Assembly: GCA_020636315.1 (NCBI GenBank)
Contig: JACJYA010000007.1
Span: forward strand, 186,001 to 250,000
Direction of reading: 5' to 3'
Length of the DNA: 64,000 bases
DNA from: Lewinellaceae bacterium
Lineage (GTDB): Bacteria; Bacteroidota; Bacteroidia; Chitinophagales; Saprospiraceae
Positions 30,825-40,055 of this stretch are shown one piece after another (the stretch's first letter is position 1; each line of letters opens with the position of its first letter). Both the position numbers and the translations under genes were made by a program. The notes under the pieces were generated by a model that searched no databases, was not told the origin of the DNA, and saw only the letters and a program-made list of their open reading frames with translations.

Positions 30825-32993
30825 ATGAAAAAATCGATTCTTATTACCCTGCTGATCTTCTTATCCAGGCTTGTTTTTGCAACCGAGGGCATGTGGCTGC
30901 CTCTCCTTCTGCAACAACTCAACGAAGGGGAGATGCAAAGCATGGGCATGAAAATGACAGCAGAGGATATCTACAGTGTCAACAAGGGCAGCCTCAAGGA
31001 TGCTATTGTGCATTTCGGGGGTTTCTGTACTGCTGAAGTGGTATCCGCCCAGGGCCTTTTGCTCACCAACCACCACTGTGGTGACGAATTCATTCAATCC
31101 CATTCTACTCTGGACAAAAACTACTACGCGGATGGTTTCTGGGCCGCCTCAAAAAGCGAAGAGCTGCCCAACCCCGGCCTGTTTGCCACCTTTATTGTCC
31201 GGATTGAAGATGTGACGAGCCAGGTACTTGAAAATGTAACCGAAGAAATGCACCCTAAAGAACGGCAGGCGTGGGTGACAAAAAATACCGAGCGCATTAA
31301 AGCAGAGGCGCAGCGGGAAGAATATCAGGATGTTATGATCCGTCCATTTTTTGAAGGAAACCAGTATTTCCTTTTTATCACGGAAACGTACCGGGATGTA
31401 CGCCTGGTAGCGGCCCCACCGGCCGCTATAGGAAAATTCGGCGCGGACACCGATAACTGGGTCTGGCCCCGGCATACCGGCGACTTCTCCGTTTTCAGGA
31501 TCTATGCCGGGCCGGACAACAAACCCGCGGAATATTCTCCGGACAACCAGCCGCTTCAGCCCCGGCACTTCCTCCCGGTTTCCCTGGATGGCGTTGAAGA
31601 CGATGACTTCACCCTGGTCTTTGGCTTTCCGGGCCGAACGGAAGAATACCTCCCCTCCCCTGCCATCGAATTAAGGGCTGACGTGCTGAACCCCATTCGC
31701 ATTGGCATCCGCGACCGCACCCTGGAGGTACTGAATGAAGCCATGCGCAATGACCCCGAAATTCGCCTGCAGTACGTTTCCAAGCAATCCCGCATCGCCA
31801 ACTCCTGGAAAAAATGGATCGGAGAAAGCCAGGGGATACACAAAACGGATGGGATCGCCAAGCGCAAGGAGTACGAAGCTGAATTCCGGAAACGAGTCGG
31901 GGAAAACCCGGAATGGAAATCCGAATACGGTGATATTCTGGACTCATTCGAGAAATTGTACGCCGCCCAGGAACCCTATGCAAAAGCCCGGGAATACATC
32001 GGTGAGATCGCCGGCCGCAACATTGAACTGTTTCGTTATGTAAACACCCTTCACAGCGTAATAAAAATTTACGATGCCAGCGGCCCGGCAAGCCTGGAAA
32101 GCAGAATGGGCCGCATCCGGGATTATGTCGAAGGTTTCTTTAAGGATTACCAGCCGGGTGTGGACCGAAAGGTTTTTGCCTCCCTCATGGAAGTATATTT
32201 CAACGAACTGGCGCCTGAATACCAGTCGAAATTCGCCATTGAACAGTTCGTTGCCGCCAATAAGGATTACGGCACTCTTGCCGAACTTATCTATGGGAAA
32301 ACCCGGCTTATCCGCCCGGATGTCATGCGACAGGCAATGGATGCCGGGCCGGACGCTCTCGCCAGGGCCATTAAAGAGGATTATGCCTACGTTTTCGTTC
32401 GAAGCATTGCCGAGGTCAACGAAAGCGAGGCCCTTACTGAGTATAACCGGTTGGAAGAGGAAATCAACCTGCTGCAACGCCGGTATATGAAAGCCCAAAT
32501 GGAAGTATTTCCCGAGCGGCGCTTCTATCCGGACGCCAACGGCACCCTGCGGGTAACTTATGGAAAAGTGGCCGGATATACGCCACGCGATGCGGTGCGC
32601 TATGAAACCCACACCTACCTGGAGGGCGTAATGGAGAAATATGTACCGGGGGATTACGAGTTCGACGTCCCTGAAAAGCTGCGTCGGCTTTTTGAAAGCA
32701 AAGACTACGGCCCTTATGGTGAAAATGGAAAGATGCCGGTCTGTTTCATCGGCACCAACCACACTACCGGGGGCAATTCGGGCAGCCCCGCTGTCGATGC
32801 CTACGGCAATCTGGTAGGGCTCAATTTCGACCGGGTGTGGGAAGGCACCATGAGCGACATCAACTACGATGCCTCCATCTGCCGCAATATAATGGTGGAC
32901 ATCCGCTACGTCTTATTTATCATCGATAAGCTGGGCGGTGCGGCACATCTGGTGGAAGAAATGAAGATGGTGCACCCGAAGGATAAAAACTGA
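30825..32993 (+). CDS. S46-family dipeptidyl-peptidase, DPP11 type
   Basis: The ATG at 30825 gives 722 residues with a signal peptide (1-19). S46 features are the catalytic His in TNHHCGDEF (His84), a TDNWVWPRHTGDFS segment with the catalytic Asp, and Ser652 in GGNSGSPAV. The residue 18 after Ser652 is Arg670 (LNFDRVWEG). The matching residue in known enzymes is Arg in DPP11, which removes dipeptides after Asp or Glu, and Gly in DPP7. The enzyme should act in the periplasm to complete the breakdown of peptides. It follows the antiporter gene closely and ends at a strong hairpin shared with dnaK. Confidence 0.9.
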   Translation: MKKSILITLLIFLSRLVFATEGMWLPLLLQQLNEGEMQSMGMKMTAEDIYSVNKGSLKDAIVHFGGFCTAEVVSAQGLLLTNHHCGDEFIQSHSTLDKNYYADGFWAASKSEELPNPGLFATFIVRIEDVTSQVLENVTEEMHPKERQAWVTKNTERIKAEAQREEYQDVMIRPFFEGNQYFLFITETYRDVRLVAAPPAAIGKFGADTDNWVWPRHTGDFSVFRIYAGPDNKPAEYSPDNQPLQPRHFLPVSLDGVEDDDFTLVFGFPGRTEEYLPSPAIELRADVLNPIRIGIRDRTLEVLNEAMRNDPEIRLQYVSKQSRIANSWKKWIGESQGIHKTDGIAKRKEYEAEFRKRVGENPEWKSEYGDILDSFEKLYAAQEPYAKAREYIGEIAGRNIELFRYVNTLHSVIKIYDASGPASLESRMGRIRDYVEGFFKDYQPGVDRKVFASLMEVYFNELAPEYQSKFAIEQFVAANKDYGTLAELIYGKTRLIRPDVMRQAMDAGPDALARAIKEDYAYVFVRSIAEVNESEALTEYNRLEEEINLLQRRYMKAQMEVFPERRFYPDANGTLRVTYGKVAGYTPRDAVRYETHTYLEGVMEKYVPGDYEFDVPEKLRRLFESKDYGPYGENGKMPVCFIGTNHTTGGNSGSPAVDAYGNLVGLNFDRVWEGTMSDINYDASICRNIMVDIRYVLFIIDKLGGAAHLVEEMKMVHPKDKN

Positions 32994-33025
32994 ATCCCCG
33001 GCAACCGGAAGAATATGGAAAAACA

Positions 33026-33061
33026 ACAGAGCCTGGCTCGGAAACTCCGGCCAGGCTCTGT
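33026..33061. terminator. Bidirectional terminator between the S46 peptidase and dnaK
   Basis: ACAGAGCCTGGC (33026-33037) pairs perfectly with GCCAGGCTCTGT (33050-33061) around 12 bases. The minus side continues with T-rich sequence (TTGTTTTTCC), and the plus side has CTTATTATC. It serves two convergent genes. Confidence 0.75.
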
Positions 33062-33123
33062 CTTATTATCGTTTCAGAAACTCCGGAGAGGTTCCGTTAT
33101 TTCTGAAATACTGTACTCCTCTG

Positions 33124-35049
33124 TTACTTTTTGTTATCCTCGTCAACCTCTTCGAATTCAACGTCGGTGACATCATCGGCCCCGCCGGTTCCTCCAGAGG
33201 CACCCTCCTCAGCCCCGGAAGCGCCTCCTTGTTCGGCCTGTGCCTGCTGGGTAGCCTGGTAAAGGTCCTGGCTGGCGGCCTGCCATGCCTGATTGAGGGC
33301 CTCTGAGGCCGCATCGATCTTATCCAGGTCTTCAGCTTTGTGGGCTTCCCGAAGGTCTTTCAACGCCGTTTCGATAGCAGTTTTCTTATCTGCCGGGATC
33401 TTATCGCCGTATTCTTTCAGCTGTTTGTCTGTCTGGAAGATCAGCGTATCGGCAGCGTTGAGCTTTTCGATGCGCTCACGGGCAGCTTTATCTGCCTCGG
33501 CATTTGCCTGAGCTTCCGCCTTCATGCGTTCGACCTCTTCCTTGGACAAGCCGGTGGAAGCTTCAATTCGGATGGACTGTTCTTTACCCGTACCCTTGTC
33601 CTTGGCATGAACGTGCAGGATACCATTGGCGTCGATATCGAAAGATACTTCGATCTGCGGTACACCGCGCGGAGCCGGGGGAATGCCGTCCAGAATGAAA
33701 CGTCCAACCGTCCGGTTGTCCTTTGCCATAGGGCGTTCCCCCTGAAGCACGTGGATCTCTACCGAAGGCTGGTTATCGGCAGCGGTGGAATATACTTTGG
33801 ATTTTTTAGTCGGTATGGTGGAGTTGGACTCGATGACCACATCGTAAACGCCACCCATCGTCTCGATACCCAGAGAAAGAGGAGTAACATCGAGCAACAG
33901 AACATCCTGTACGTCACCACTCAGCACGCCACCCTGTATAGCGGCGCCCACGGCAACCACCTCATCGGGATTGACCCCTTTATTGGGCTTCTTGCCAAAA
34001 AACTCTTCTACTGCCTGCTGAATGCGCGGAATACGGGTAGAACCACCGACAAGGATGATCTCGTCAATGTCATTCTTTGACATATTGGCGTCTTCCAGGG
34101 CTTTCCGGCAGGGCTCCAGAGTGCGGGCCACCAGGCTGTCGCTCAATTGTTCGAACTTGGAACGGGAAAGCTTGAGGACGAGGTGCTTGGGCACGCCATC
34201 CACCGCCGTGATGTAAGGCAGGTTGATCTCCGTTTCAGAAGAAGCGGACAATTCGATCTTGGCCTTTTCCGCAGCATCCTTAAGGCGTTGCAGCGCCATG
34301 GGGTCCTTCCGAAGGTCGATCCCTTCCTGCTGCTTGAAATTTTCGGCCAGGTGGTCGATGATTACGCGGTCGAAGTCGTCTCCACCGAGGTGGGTGTCAC
34401 CATTAGTAGATTTTACTTCAAAGACGCCTTCTCCCAACTCGAGAATAGAAATATCAAAGGTGCCACCCCCCAGGTCATACACGGCGATGGTCATATCCTT
34501 GTTGCGCTTGTCCAGCCCGTAAGCCAGAGCGGCAGCGGTCGGCTCATTAATGATCCGGCGGACTTTAAGCCCGGCGATCTCGCCAGCCTCTTTGGTAGCC
34601 TGGCGTTGAGAGTCGTTAAAGTAGGCAGGTACGGTCACTACTGCCTCGGTAACACCGGAACCCAGAAAATCTTCTGCAACCTTCTTCATCTTCTGCAGGA
34701 TCATAGCTGAGATTTCCTGTGGCGTGTAGGTGCGTCCGTCAATATCCACCCGCAAGGTGTCATTATCCCCTTTTACCACTTTATAGGCAGAGTGGTCAAC
34801 CTCCATTTTCACTTCACTGAAACGGTGGCCCATAAAGCGCTTGATCGAAGAGATCGTGCGCTGTGGATTGGTAATGGCCTGGCGTTTCGCCGGGTCCCCG
34901 ATCTTGCGCTCTCCGTTATCCATAAAAGCTACAACCGAGGGAGTTGTCCTGCGTCCCTCGTCATTCGGGATAACCACGGGCTCGTTACCCTCCATTACTG
35001 CTACACAGGAATTCGTAGTACCTAAATCAATTCCTATAATTTTACCCAT
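33124..35049 (-). CDS. dnaK: Chaperone DnaK (Hsp70)
   Basis: 641 residues, normal length. The ATPase domain starts GKIIGIDLGTTNSCVAVMEG and has DLGGGTFDISILE and ILVGGSTRIPRIQ. The linker VLLLDVTPLSLGIETMGGV and the substrate-binding and lid domains follow. The C-terminal tail is Gly/Gln-rich and ends EFEEVDEDNKK. It binds unfolded polypeptides in an ATP cycle with DnaJ and GrpE. Neither dnaJ nor grpE is next to it in this window. No CIRCE element is visible upstream, so HrcA-type control is not supported. Confidence 0.98.
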   Translation of the reverse strand: MGKIIGIDLGTTNSCVAVMEGNEPVVIPNDEGRRTTPSVVAFMDNGERKIGDPAKRQAITNPQRTISSIKRFMGHRFSEVKMEVDHSAYKVVKGDNDTLRVDIDGRTYTPQEISAMILQKMKKVAEDFLGSGVTEAVVTVPAYFNDSQRQATKEAGEIAGLKVRRIINEPTAAALAYGLDKRNKDMTIAVYDLGGGTFDISILELGEGVFEVKSTNGDTHLGGDDFDRVIIDHLAENFKQQEGIDLRKDPMALQRLKDAAEKAKIELSASSETEINLPYITAVDGVPKHLVLKLSRSKFEQLSDSLVARTLEPCRKALEDANMSKNDIDEIILVGGSTRIPRIQQAVEEFFGKKPNKGVNPDEVVAVGAAIQGGVLSGDVQDVLLLDVTPLSLGIETMGGVYDVVIESNSTIPTKKSKVYSTAADNQPSVEIHVLQGERPMAKDNRTVGRFILDGIPPAPRGVPQIEVSFDIDANGILHVHAKDKGTGKEQSIRIEASTGLSKEEVERMKAEAQANAEADKAARERIEKLNAADTLIFQTDKQLKEYGDKIPADKKTAIETALKDLREAHKAEDLDKIDAASEALNQAWQAASQDLYQATQQAQAEQGGASGAEEGASGGTGGADDVTDVEFEEVDEDNKK

Positions 35050-35250
35050 GTTATGTAATTTTAGATTTGGTTCTAATCAATGTCATTCTTTACCCATCAA
35101 TGGGTGTGCCAAGCCTGAAACAGGAGTCATTTTATGACAAAACTGCCCGAAATTGGCCCCGGCAGGTGACAATTGGCGGACGGAGTAATGCCAAGTTTTT
35201 GCATGAGGTGACAAAAAGGCAGTCTGTCAGGAGAAGCGAAAGACGGTTGC

Positions 35251-35949
35251 TCAGTCCTCGGCGGGCCCGGCCTTCAGGATAAAACCGCTGCCATGGACAT
35301 TCTGTATCTGTACGTTTTCGTCTTTGGAGAGGTATTTTCTGAGTTTTGAAATGAAGACATCCATGCTTTTTCGTGTGAAAAAATCACTTTTTCCCCACAA
35401 GGCTTTCAGTATCTTCTGGCGGGGAGCCAGTTCGTTGAGGTGCTGGCACAAAAAAAACAACAATTCCGCTTCCCGGTTGGTCAGGACTTTTACTTCATCT
35501 CCGTAGATGAGTTCCTGGTTTTTGTGATGGTAACGATACTTTCCGAGATGGATAACCGAAGATGTACCTTCCGGGGAAGAACCGGCCCGCTTCAACACGG
35601 CCCTGATCCTCGCCACCAATTCTTCCTCATCAACCGGTTTTTTGATGTAATCATCCGCCCCGAGGTCAAAAGCTTTCAGTATGTCGATCTTCAGAGATTT
35701 TGCCGTTAGAAAGATAAGAGGCACAGCGGGGTCGGTTTCCCTGATCCTTTTAGCCAGGCTGTAACCATCCATGCCGGGCATCATTACATCGAGGATACAG
35801 AGCCCGAAACTTTGAGAAAGAAAGGTATCCAGGCCCTCTTTGCCATTAGCCGCCAGAGAGACATCGAACCCCTTGAGTTCCAGGTACTCCTTTAGCATGT
35901 ACCCCAAACGGGCATTGTCTTCCACCAGCAATATTTTTGTTTTTCCCAT
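35251..35949 (-). CDS. OmpR-type response regulator
   Basis: 232 residues: a receiver domain (about 4-118) with acidic pocket E10/D11, phospho-acceptor Asp54 in LCILDVMMPGMDG, and Lys near 104 in DYIKKPVDEEEL. A winged-helix DNA-binding domain (about 130-228) follows, with LTNREAELLFFLCQHLNEL and FISKLRKYLSKDENVQI. It is encoded 34 bp after the kinase gene and would be its partner. The target genes are unknown; the upstream neighbour dnaK is on the same strand but 201 bp further on. Confidence 0.94.
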   Translation of the reverse strand: MGKTKILLVEDNARLGYMLKEYLELKGFDVSLAANGKEGLDTFLSQSFGLCILDVMMPGMDGYSLAKRIRETDPAVPLIFLTAKSLKIDILKAFDLGADDYIKKPVDEEELVARIRAVLKRAGSSPEGTSSVIHLGKYRYHHKNQELIYGDEVKVLTNREAELLFFLCQHLNELAPRQKILKALWGKSDFFTRKSMDVFISKLRKYLSKDENVQIQNVHGSGFILKAGPAED

Positions 35950-35983
35950 TTTACGGCGCTGATTGCGATCGTGTTCAAATTAA

Positions 35984-37249
35984 TTAATCTGCCACAGGAA
36001 TACAAAGCGTAAAGGTGCTGCCCTTCCCTTTTTCACTTTCCACTTCCACCTTCCCGCCATGGAGCCGCGCCACCTGCCGCACATAATTCAAGCCCAGCCC
36101 AAACCCTTTTGTCTCGTGCAGGTCTCCCTGAGATACCCGGTAAAATTTATCAAAAATTTTCTTCTTGTCCTCCGCGCTGACCCCAATGCCTTTGTCACTG
36201 ACAGAAAGGCAAAAATGGTTTTTCCGGTTAAAGGTTTTTACTTCCACCGATTTCTCATCCGGGCTGTATTTCAGGGCATTTTCCAGAAGGTTCTGAAAGG
36301 CGTTGACAAAGTGCACCGGATCGATCACTCCGATACTTTGGGTAGCCTCCGGAGCATAGGAAAAGGAACCTCCCTGTTGATCTGCATGCACCCTGAAATA
36401 ATCAACCGCCGGCTGTATTACCTCATGGACATCCTTTCTTTCCTTTTCCAGGATATTCGTGCTTTTTCCAAGAGAAGCCAGCTCCAGGACTTTATTGATG
36501 TGCAACTTCAGGCTCTCATTTTCCTGGCGGATCACATCCAGGTATTTTCGGGCCGGTTCCGAATTCAGCAATTCCTCAAGCCTGTTTACCGTCAGGCCTA
36601 TTGTGAAGGCAGGAGTCTTCAATTCATGAGTAAGGTTATTGATAAAATCATTCTTCACCCCATCCAGCTTTCGTTGCTCTTCCAGAAAGCGAACCAGCCA
36701 GATGAAACAAGCTCCGATGAGAATAAAGAACAGCAGAAAAGGTATGGTCACATAGTTCAGTTGCGGCAACAAATAACTCAGCAGGTTTGCCGCTTTCAGA
36801 TTCAATTCAAGCCGACACCCGCAACGTTCCGGGATATAGCCTTCCAGAGGAACGCGGTACAGGCTGGTCGCTTTCATTTCATGGTAATTCCCGGACCGGA
36901 GGAACACTCTGGTTTCGGGATCATCGGTAATAGCGAAAGCAAAATCTACACCCACGCCCTGGCTCAGTAAGCGGTCCTTCAGATAATCCCTGAAAAAATT
37001 TTCCGAAGCCTCCATCAGGGTATCGAGCCCGACGTTCAGGCCCCCGGGGTCAGCAGTAACGGCGGAGGCCAGCAGCCGGCTCATCTGGTTTTCTCCGGTA
37101 AGTTCTAAACTGACCAGATGGAGCGCCTGCCGGGCCTGTTGGTCAAACCTGGCCTTGGCCACTTTCAGCCCAATGGCCAGAAAGCGGTACTGCACCACTC
37201 CCAACCCCACCAGCGATATTGCCAGAATGGCGACAACTATCTTTTTCAT
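35984..37249 (-). CDS. Two-component sensor histidine kinase
   Basis: 421 residues. Two membrane helices (about 5-27 and 168-187) enclose a periplasmic sensor of about 140 residues with two cysteines in ERCGCR (141-146). The HisKA domain has His208 in NFINNLTHELKTP. The ATPase domain has NLLENALKYSPD, DKGIGV and GFGLGLNYV. The operon is kinase then regulator. The stimulus is unknown; the Cys pair could respond to redox state or metal, but that is speculation. An imperfect palindrome (GAACTG and CAGTTC at 37271-37290) lies just before the gene and might be a regulator site. Confidence 0.93.
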   Translation of the reverse strand: MKKIVVAILAISLVGLGVVQYRFLAIGLKVAKARFDQQARQALHLVSLELTGENQMSRLLASAVTADPGGLNVGLDTLMEASENFFRDYLKDRLLSQGVGVDFAFAITDDPETRVFLRSGNYHEMKATSLYRVPLEGYIPERCGCRLELNLKAANLLSYLLPQLNYVTIPFLLFFILIGACFIWLVRFLEEQRKLDGVKNDFINNLTHELKTPAFTIGLTVNRLEELLNSEPARKYLDVIRQENESLKLHINKVLELASLGKSTNILEKERKDVHEVIQPAVDYFRVHADQQGGSFSYAPEATQSIGVIDPVHFVNAFQNLLENALKYSPDEKSVEVKTFNRKNHFCLSVSDKGIGVSAEDKKKIFDKFYRVSQGDLHETKGFGLGLNYVRQVARLHGGKVEVESEKGKGSTFTLCIPVAD

Positions 37250-37436
37250 CGGCCGTTGCGATTACAGTAAGAACTGGTTGAAATCAGTTCATGCATTAAA
37301 TTAACTCATTCTCCTCTAATATTTTCCAATTCTTGAGCCTATTAACCAATCCTTTGCTTTTAATAACCCCGCATTAGGGCCGGGGAAGGCCATTGTTTCA
37401 GATCTTTGACCCTGTTCACCAACACACCCAATTGAC

Positions 37437-38573
37437 ATGAGATCCCTATTATCTACCACACTTTTTGCCGGCCTGATATGCCTGTTGGCCAATACTCAGT
37501 CCAGCGCGCAGGGGTGCGTGGCCATACGCCAGTTCTCCTCCTGCAACAACAACAATTTCAGCACCCAGTTCCTCCCCGGCGGAGACTGGCAACTGGGAAT
37601 GAATTACCGCTACTTCAGGTCCTTTCGCCACTTTCGGGGCACCGAGGAGGAACCCGACCGCGTGGCCAACGGGACTGAAGTGGTCAATCATTCTCACGCC
37701 TGGGACTTCAACATTACCCTGGGCATCACCCGGAGGCTGTACGCCAACCTGACGCTGCCTTTTGTCATCAACACCCGTTCCTCCCTCTACGAGCACGGGC
37801 GAGAGGAGCGGCACACCACCACCTCCAGAGGGCTTGCCGATATCCGGGCCGGCCTCGGCTACTGGCTGTTCAAGCCGGAGGAACACCCCGGAGGCAATAT
37901 CGCTCTGGGGGTAGGCGTGAAATTGCCCACCGGCGATTTCGCCGCCAACGATATCTTTTACAACGTCGGCCCTGAAGGCGCCCCGGAAGTCAGGCCGGTC
38001 GATCAGTCTATCCAACCCGGCGACGGCGGCTTCGGTATCGCCCTCGACGTGCAGCTTTTTCAAAAGTTAAGCGAAGGCCTGTTCTTCTATGGCAATGGCT
38101 TCTACCTTGTAAACCCCAGAGGGACAAATGGAACGCGTACTTTCCGGGAAACCCTCAGCCCTATCCTCAACAACGAAGCCATTATGGCAGTCCCGGACCA
38201 GTACGGCCTTCGCGCCGGAGTGAGCTATGCATTGGGCGCCGCCCCACTGGGCGCCGCCCTGGGCGTAAGATATGAAGCCGTGCCGGTAAAAGACCTGCTG
38301 GGAAGCGATGAGGGGTTCAGAAGGCCGGGAAGCGTCCTTTCCGTCGAACCAGGCATCAGCTATCAGAAGGGCAACTTCAACCTGAATCTTTCGGTGCCGG
38401 TCGCCGTGAGGAGAAAACGCCCGCAGAGCGTTACGGACCTGGAGACGGAAATGGCAACCGGCAACCCCCGAAACGGAGACGCCGCCTTTGCCGACTATCT
38501 GATCAATGTAGGAATGACCTACCGGATCAGCAAGGGAATGACGCTGGATATTAAAGGATTAAACGATCATTAA
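37437..38573 (+). CDS. Outer-membrane beta-barrel protein, putative transporter
   Basis: 378 residues: a signal peptide (1-25, SSAQ) and then GCVAIRQFSSC, a cysteine pair seen at the mature N-terminus of related Bacteroidota proteins. A run of amphipathic strands ends RISKGMTLDIKGLNDH. Segments such as DFNITLGITRRLYANLTLPFV, ADIRAGLGYWL and ALGVGVKLPTGDF resemble the MetA/phenol-pathway type of barrel. No substrate is suggested by the sequence or neighbours. It is monocistronic, and its TAA stop lies inside TAAGAGCTTG. Confidence 0.72.
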   Translation: MRSLLSTTLFAGLICLLANTQSSAQGCVAIRQFSSCNNNNFSTQFLPGGDWQLGMNYRYFRSFRHFRGTEEEPDRVANGTEVVNHSHAWDFNITLGITRRLYANLTLPFVINTRSSLYEHGREERHTTTSRGLADIRAGLGYWLFKPEEHPGGNIALGVGVKLPTGDFAANDIFYNVGPEGAPEVRPVDQSIQPGDGGFGIALDVQLFQKLSEGLFFYGNGFYLVNPRGTNGTRTFRETLSPILNNEAIMAVPDQYGLRAGVSYALGAAPLGAALGVRYEAVPVKDLLGSDEGFRRPGSVLSVEPGISYQKGNFNLNLSVPVAVRRKRPQSVTDLETEMATGNPRNGDAAFADYLINVGMTYRISKGMTLDIKGLNDH

Positions 38574-38731
38574 GAGCTTGATTCAGCTCTGAGAAGAATA
38601 TTCCATACAGAAAACTTTAGGTTTCATACTTTTCCATGGGCAACCTGTGCCAGGCTGGCATCACTCAAAAGCTTTTAAAGTCCTGGCGCAGGTTCTCCCC
38701 ATATTTACCTTCCGTTCTTACCCTGCCCGTT

Positions 38732-39739
38732 TCAATTGAAATTGAGATCCCGGGTATAAATGCCATTCTTCAGCGAATCCAGCGCTTCTTCCGCCAGGAC
38801 AATCCCCGGCCGCACCGTGGTATAACGGGAAGTTACTATTCCCAGCCCTCCCTCAACATTGGAATAGGTAGGCGTACTTTGCGCACTGGTTATGCCTGTG
38901 TTGGCGCGGCTTACCCTGACAAACTGATACAATTCTTCTCCGGCGCCGGTGATGTACAGGTCCATGCTGCTGAAAACGCGTTCGGCGCCCTCAACCTCCG
39001 GTATCTGAGTGGCCAGTGCCTGATAAAAGTTCTCCCATCCGGCCTGGTAAATGATCACATCCCCGTTGTTGTTATCGGGGGAAGTGACACTGCGGCTGAC
39101 CACCCAGGTGGCTGTCTTTGGGGTAAAGCCGGATGCTCCGGGTAAGCGTTCCTGGTAATTAAAATTAAAACGAAGGTCAAAGATCCGGGTGTTTTCATCC
39201 GGGGTCCAGGCAATGTCAAGGGGTACGTTGAACCGGGTCCGGGTGATCCGGTCCGGCGGGCGGAACATGTTGGAAATGATCTTGCCCGCCATCTGGATTT
39301 TAGCGATGGCAGGCTCCACATTATCACCCCGGTAAAGGGTTAGCCGGACGCTATCTCCCTCTCCGAGCACGGCAACATCGCCGCGGAGTTTATACAACAC
39401 ATTCGGGTCATTGGCGAAAAGGCCCTCCTCTTTTGGGTACCCCTCGTCTGCTCCATCCACTTTTTCCATGATGAAGGTTTCACCGGTGGTGATGTTTTCC
39501 AGCTCGACGGTCAGATTCTGATAATAGATGGAGTCCGTCACCTGAGCAATTTCAAAAGCATTGCCTCCGGGCTCCAGAAAAGCCTTTTCCACACGGACGT
39601 AATGGGCCGTATCCTGAACGGATAAGAAGCTGTAAACGATCGGTATATCCTTCCATTCCGCTTCCAGTTCGAAGTCGGTCGAACAGGAGCTGAGCAGAAA
39701 AATAGTTGAAAGAAGGGTAAAAATGAGGTTTTTCTTCAT
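38732..39739 (-). CDS. DUF4249-family lipoprotein
   Basis: 335 residues with a lipoprotein signal (lipobox LLSSC, Cys19) and beta-rich sequence: VYSFLSVQDTAHYVRVEKAFLEPG, DGADEGYPKEEGLFAND and LTLYRGDNVEPAIAKIQM are typical DUF4249 segments. Members are often encoded next to TonB-dependent receptors, but no receptor is seen here, so this copy is isolated. It should be anchored on a membrane facing the periplasm or outside. Function is unknown. The three hairpins upstream of panB begin about 60 bp beyond its start. Confidence 0.82.
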   Translation of the reverse strand: MKKNLIFTLLSTIFLLSSCSTDFELEAEWKDIPIVYSFLSVQDTAHYVRVEKAFLEPGGNAFEIAQVTDSIYYQNLTVELENITTGETFIMEKVDGADEGYPKEEGLFANDPNVLYKLRGDVAVLGEGDSVRLTLYRGDNVEPAIAKIQMAGKIISNMFRPPDRITRTRFNVPLDIAWTPDENTRIFDLRFNFNYQERLPGASGFTPKTATWVVSRSVTSPDNNNGDVIIYQAGWENFYQALATQIPEVEGAERVFSSMDLYITGAGEELYQFVRVSRANTGITSAQSTPTYSNVEGGLGIVTSRYTTVRPGIVLAEEALDSLKNGIYTRDLNFN

Positions 39740-39800
39740 CGCAATATCGGCTTTTTTATGCCTGTAAGTAGTCGGACAGAATTATTATAAGTTATGATAA

Positions 39801-39831
39801 TTCAAGCGCTAATGGAAAATTAGCGCTTGAA
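39801..39831. repeat. Hairpin H1: 13-bp stem with 5-nt loop
   Basis: TTCAAGCGCTAAT and ATTAGCGCTTGAA form a perfect 13-bp stem around GGAAA. It is the first of three hairpins in the 316-bp gap between the DUF4249 and panB genes. Confidence 0.9.
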
Positions 39832-39838
39832 TGCCATC

Positions 39839-39869
39839 TTTAAGCGGCAATTTTCTATTGCCGCTTAAA
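39839..39869. repeat. Hairpin H2: inverted relative of H1 with compensatory changes
   Basis: TTTAAGCGGCAAT and ATTGCCGCTTAAA form a perfect 13-bp stem around TTTCT. Its reverse complement has the same layout as H1 (same stem length, 5-nt RGAAA loop). Three base pairs differ, and all three changes keep pairing. Confidence 0.9.
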
Positions 39870-39900
39870 TTTGAGGCTTTTACGAACTTAAATCTATTAA

Positions 39901-39935
39901 GCTAAACGGGGGCTGTCGGCAGCCTCCCGTTTAGC
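39901..39935. repeat. Hairpin H3 upstream of panB
   Basis: GCTAAACGGGGGCTG and CAGCCTCCCGTTTAGC pair with one bulged base around TCGG. The sequence differs from H1 and H2. No T-run follows directly, so it is not a standard terminator. Confidence 0.75.
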
Positions 39936-40055
39936 GCCTCAAAGGTATCATTTTTGCCCAAAAAAATCCAAACTGCTTTATTCTGTCAGTGACGTATAAG
40001 AGACCAAGGGCTTATTAGGCAAATTATTTATCTTGCAGCCACAAAAAATAGGCTC

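Noticed and set aside
35050..35130. Sigma-54-like promoter (TTGGCAC-N5-TTGAT) before dnaK
   Set aside because: The -12 position reads GA, not GC, and the region overlaps another small palindrome. One near match is not enough.
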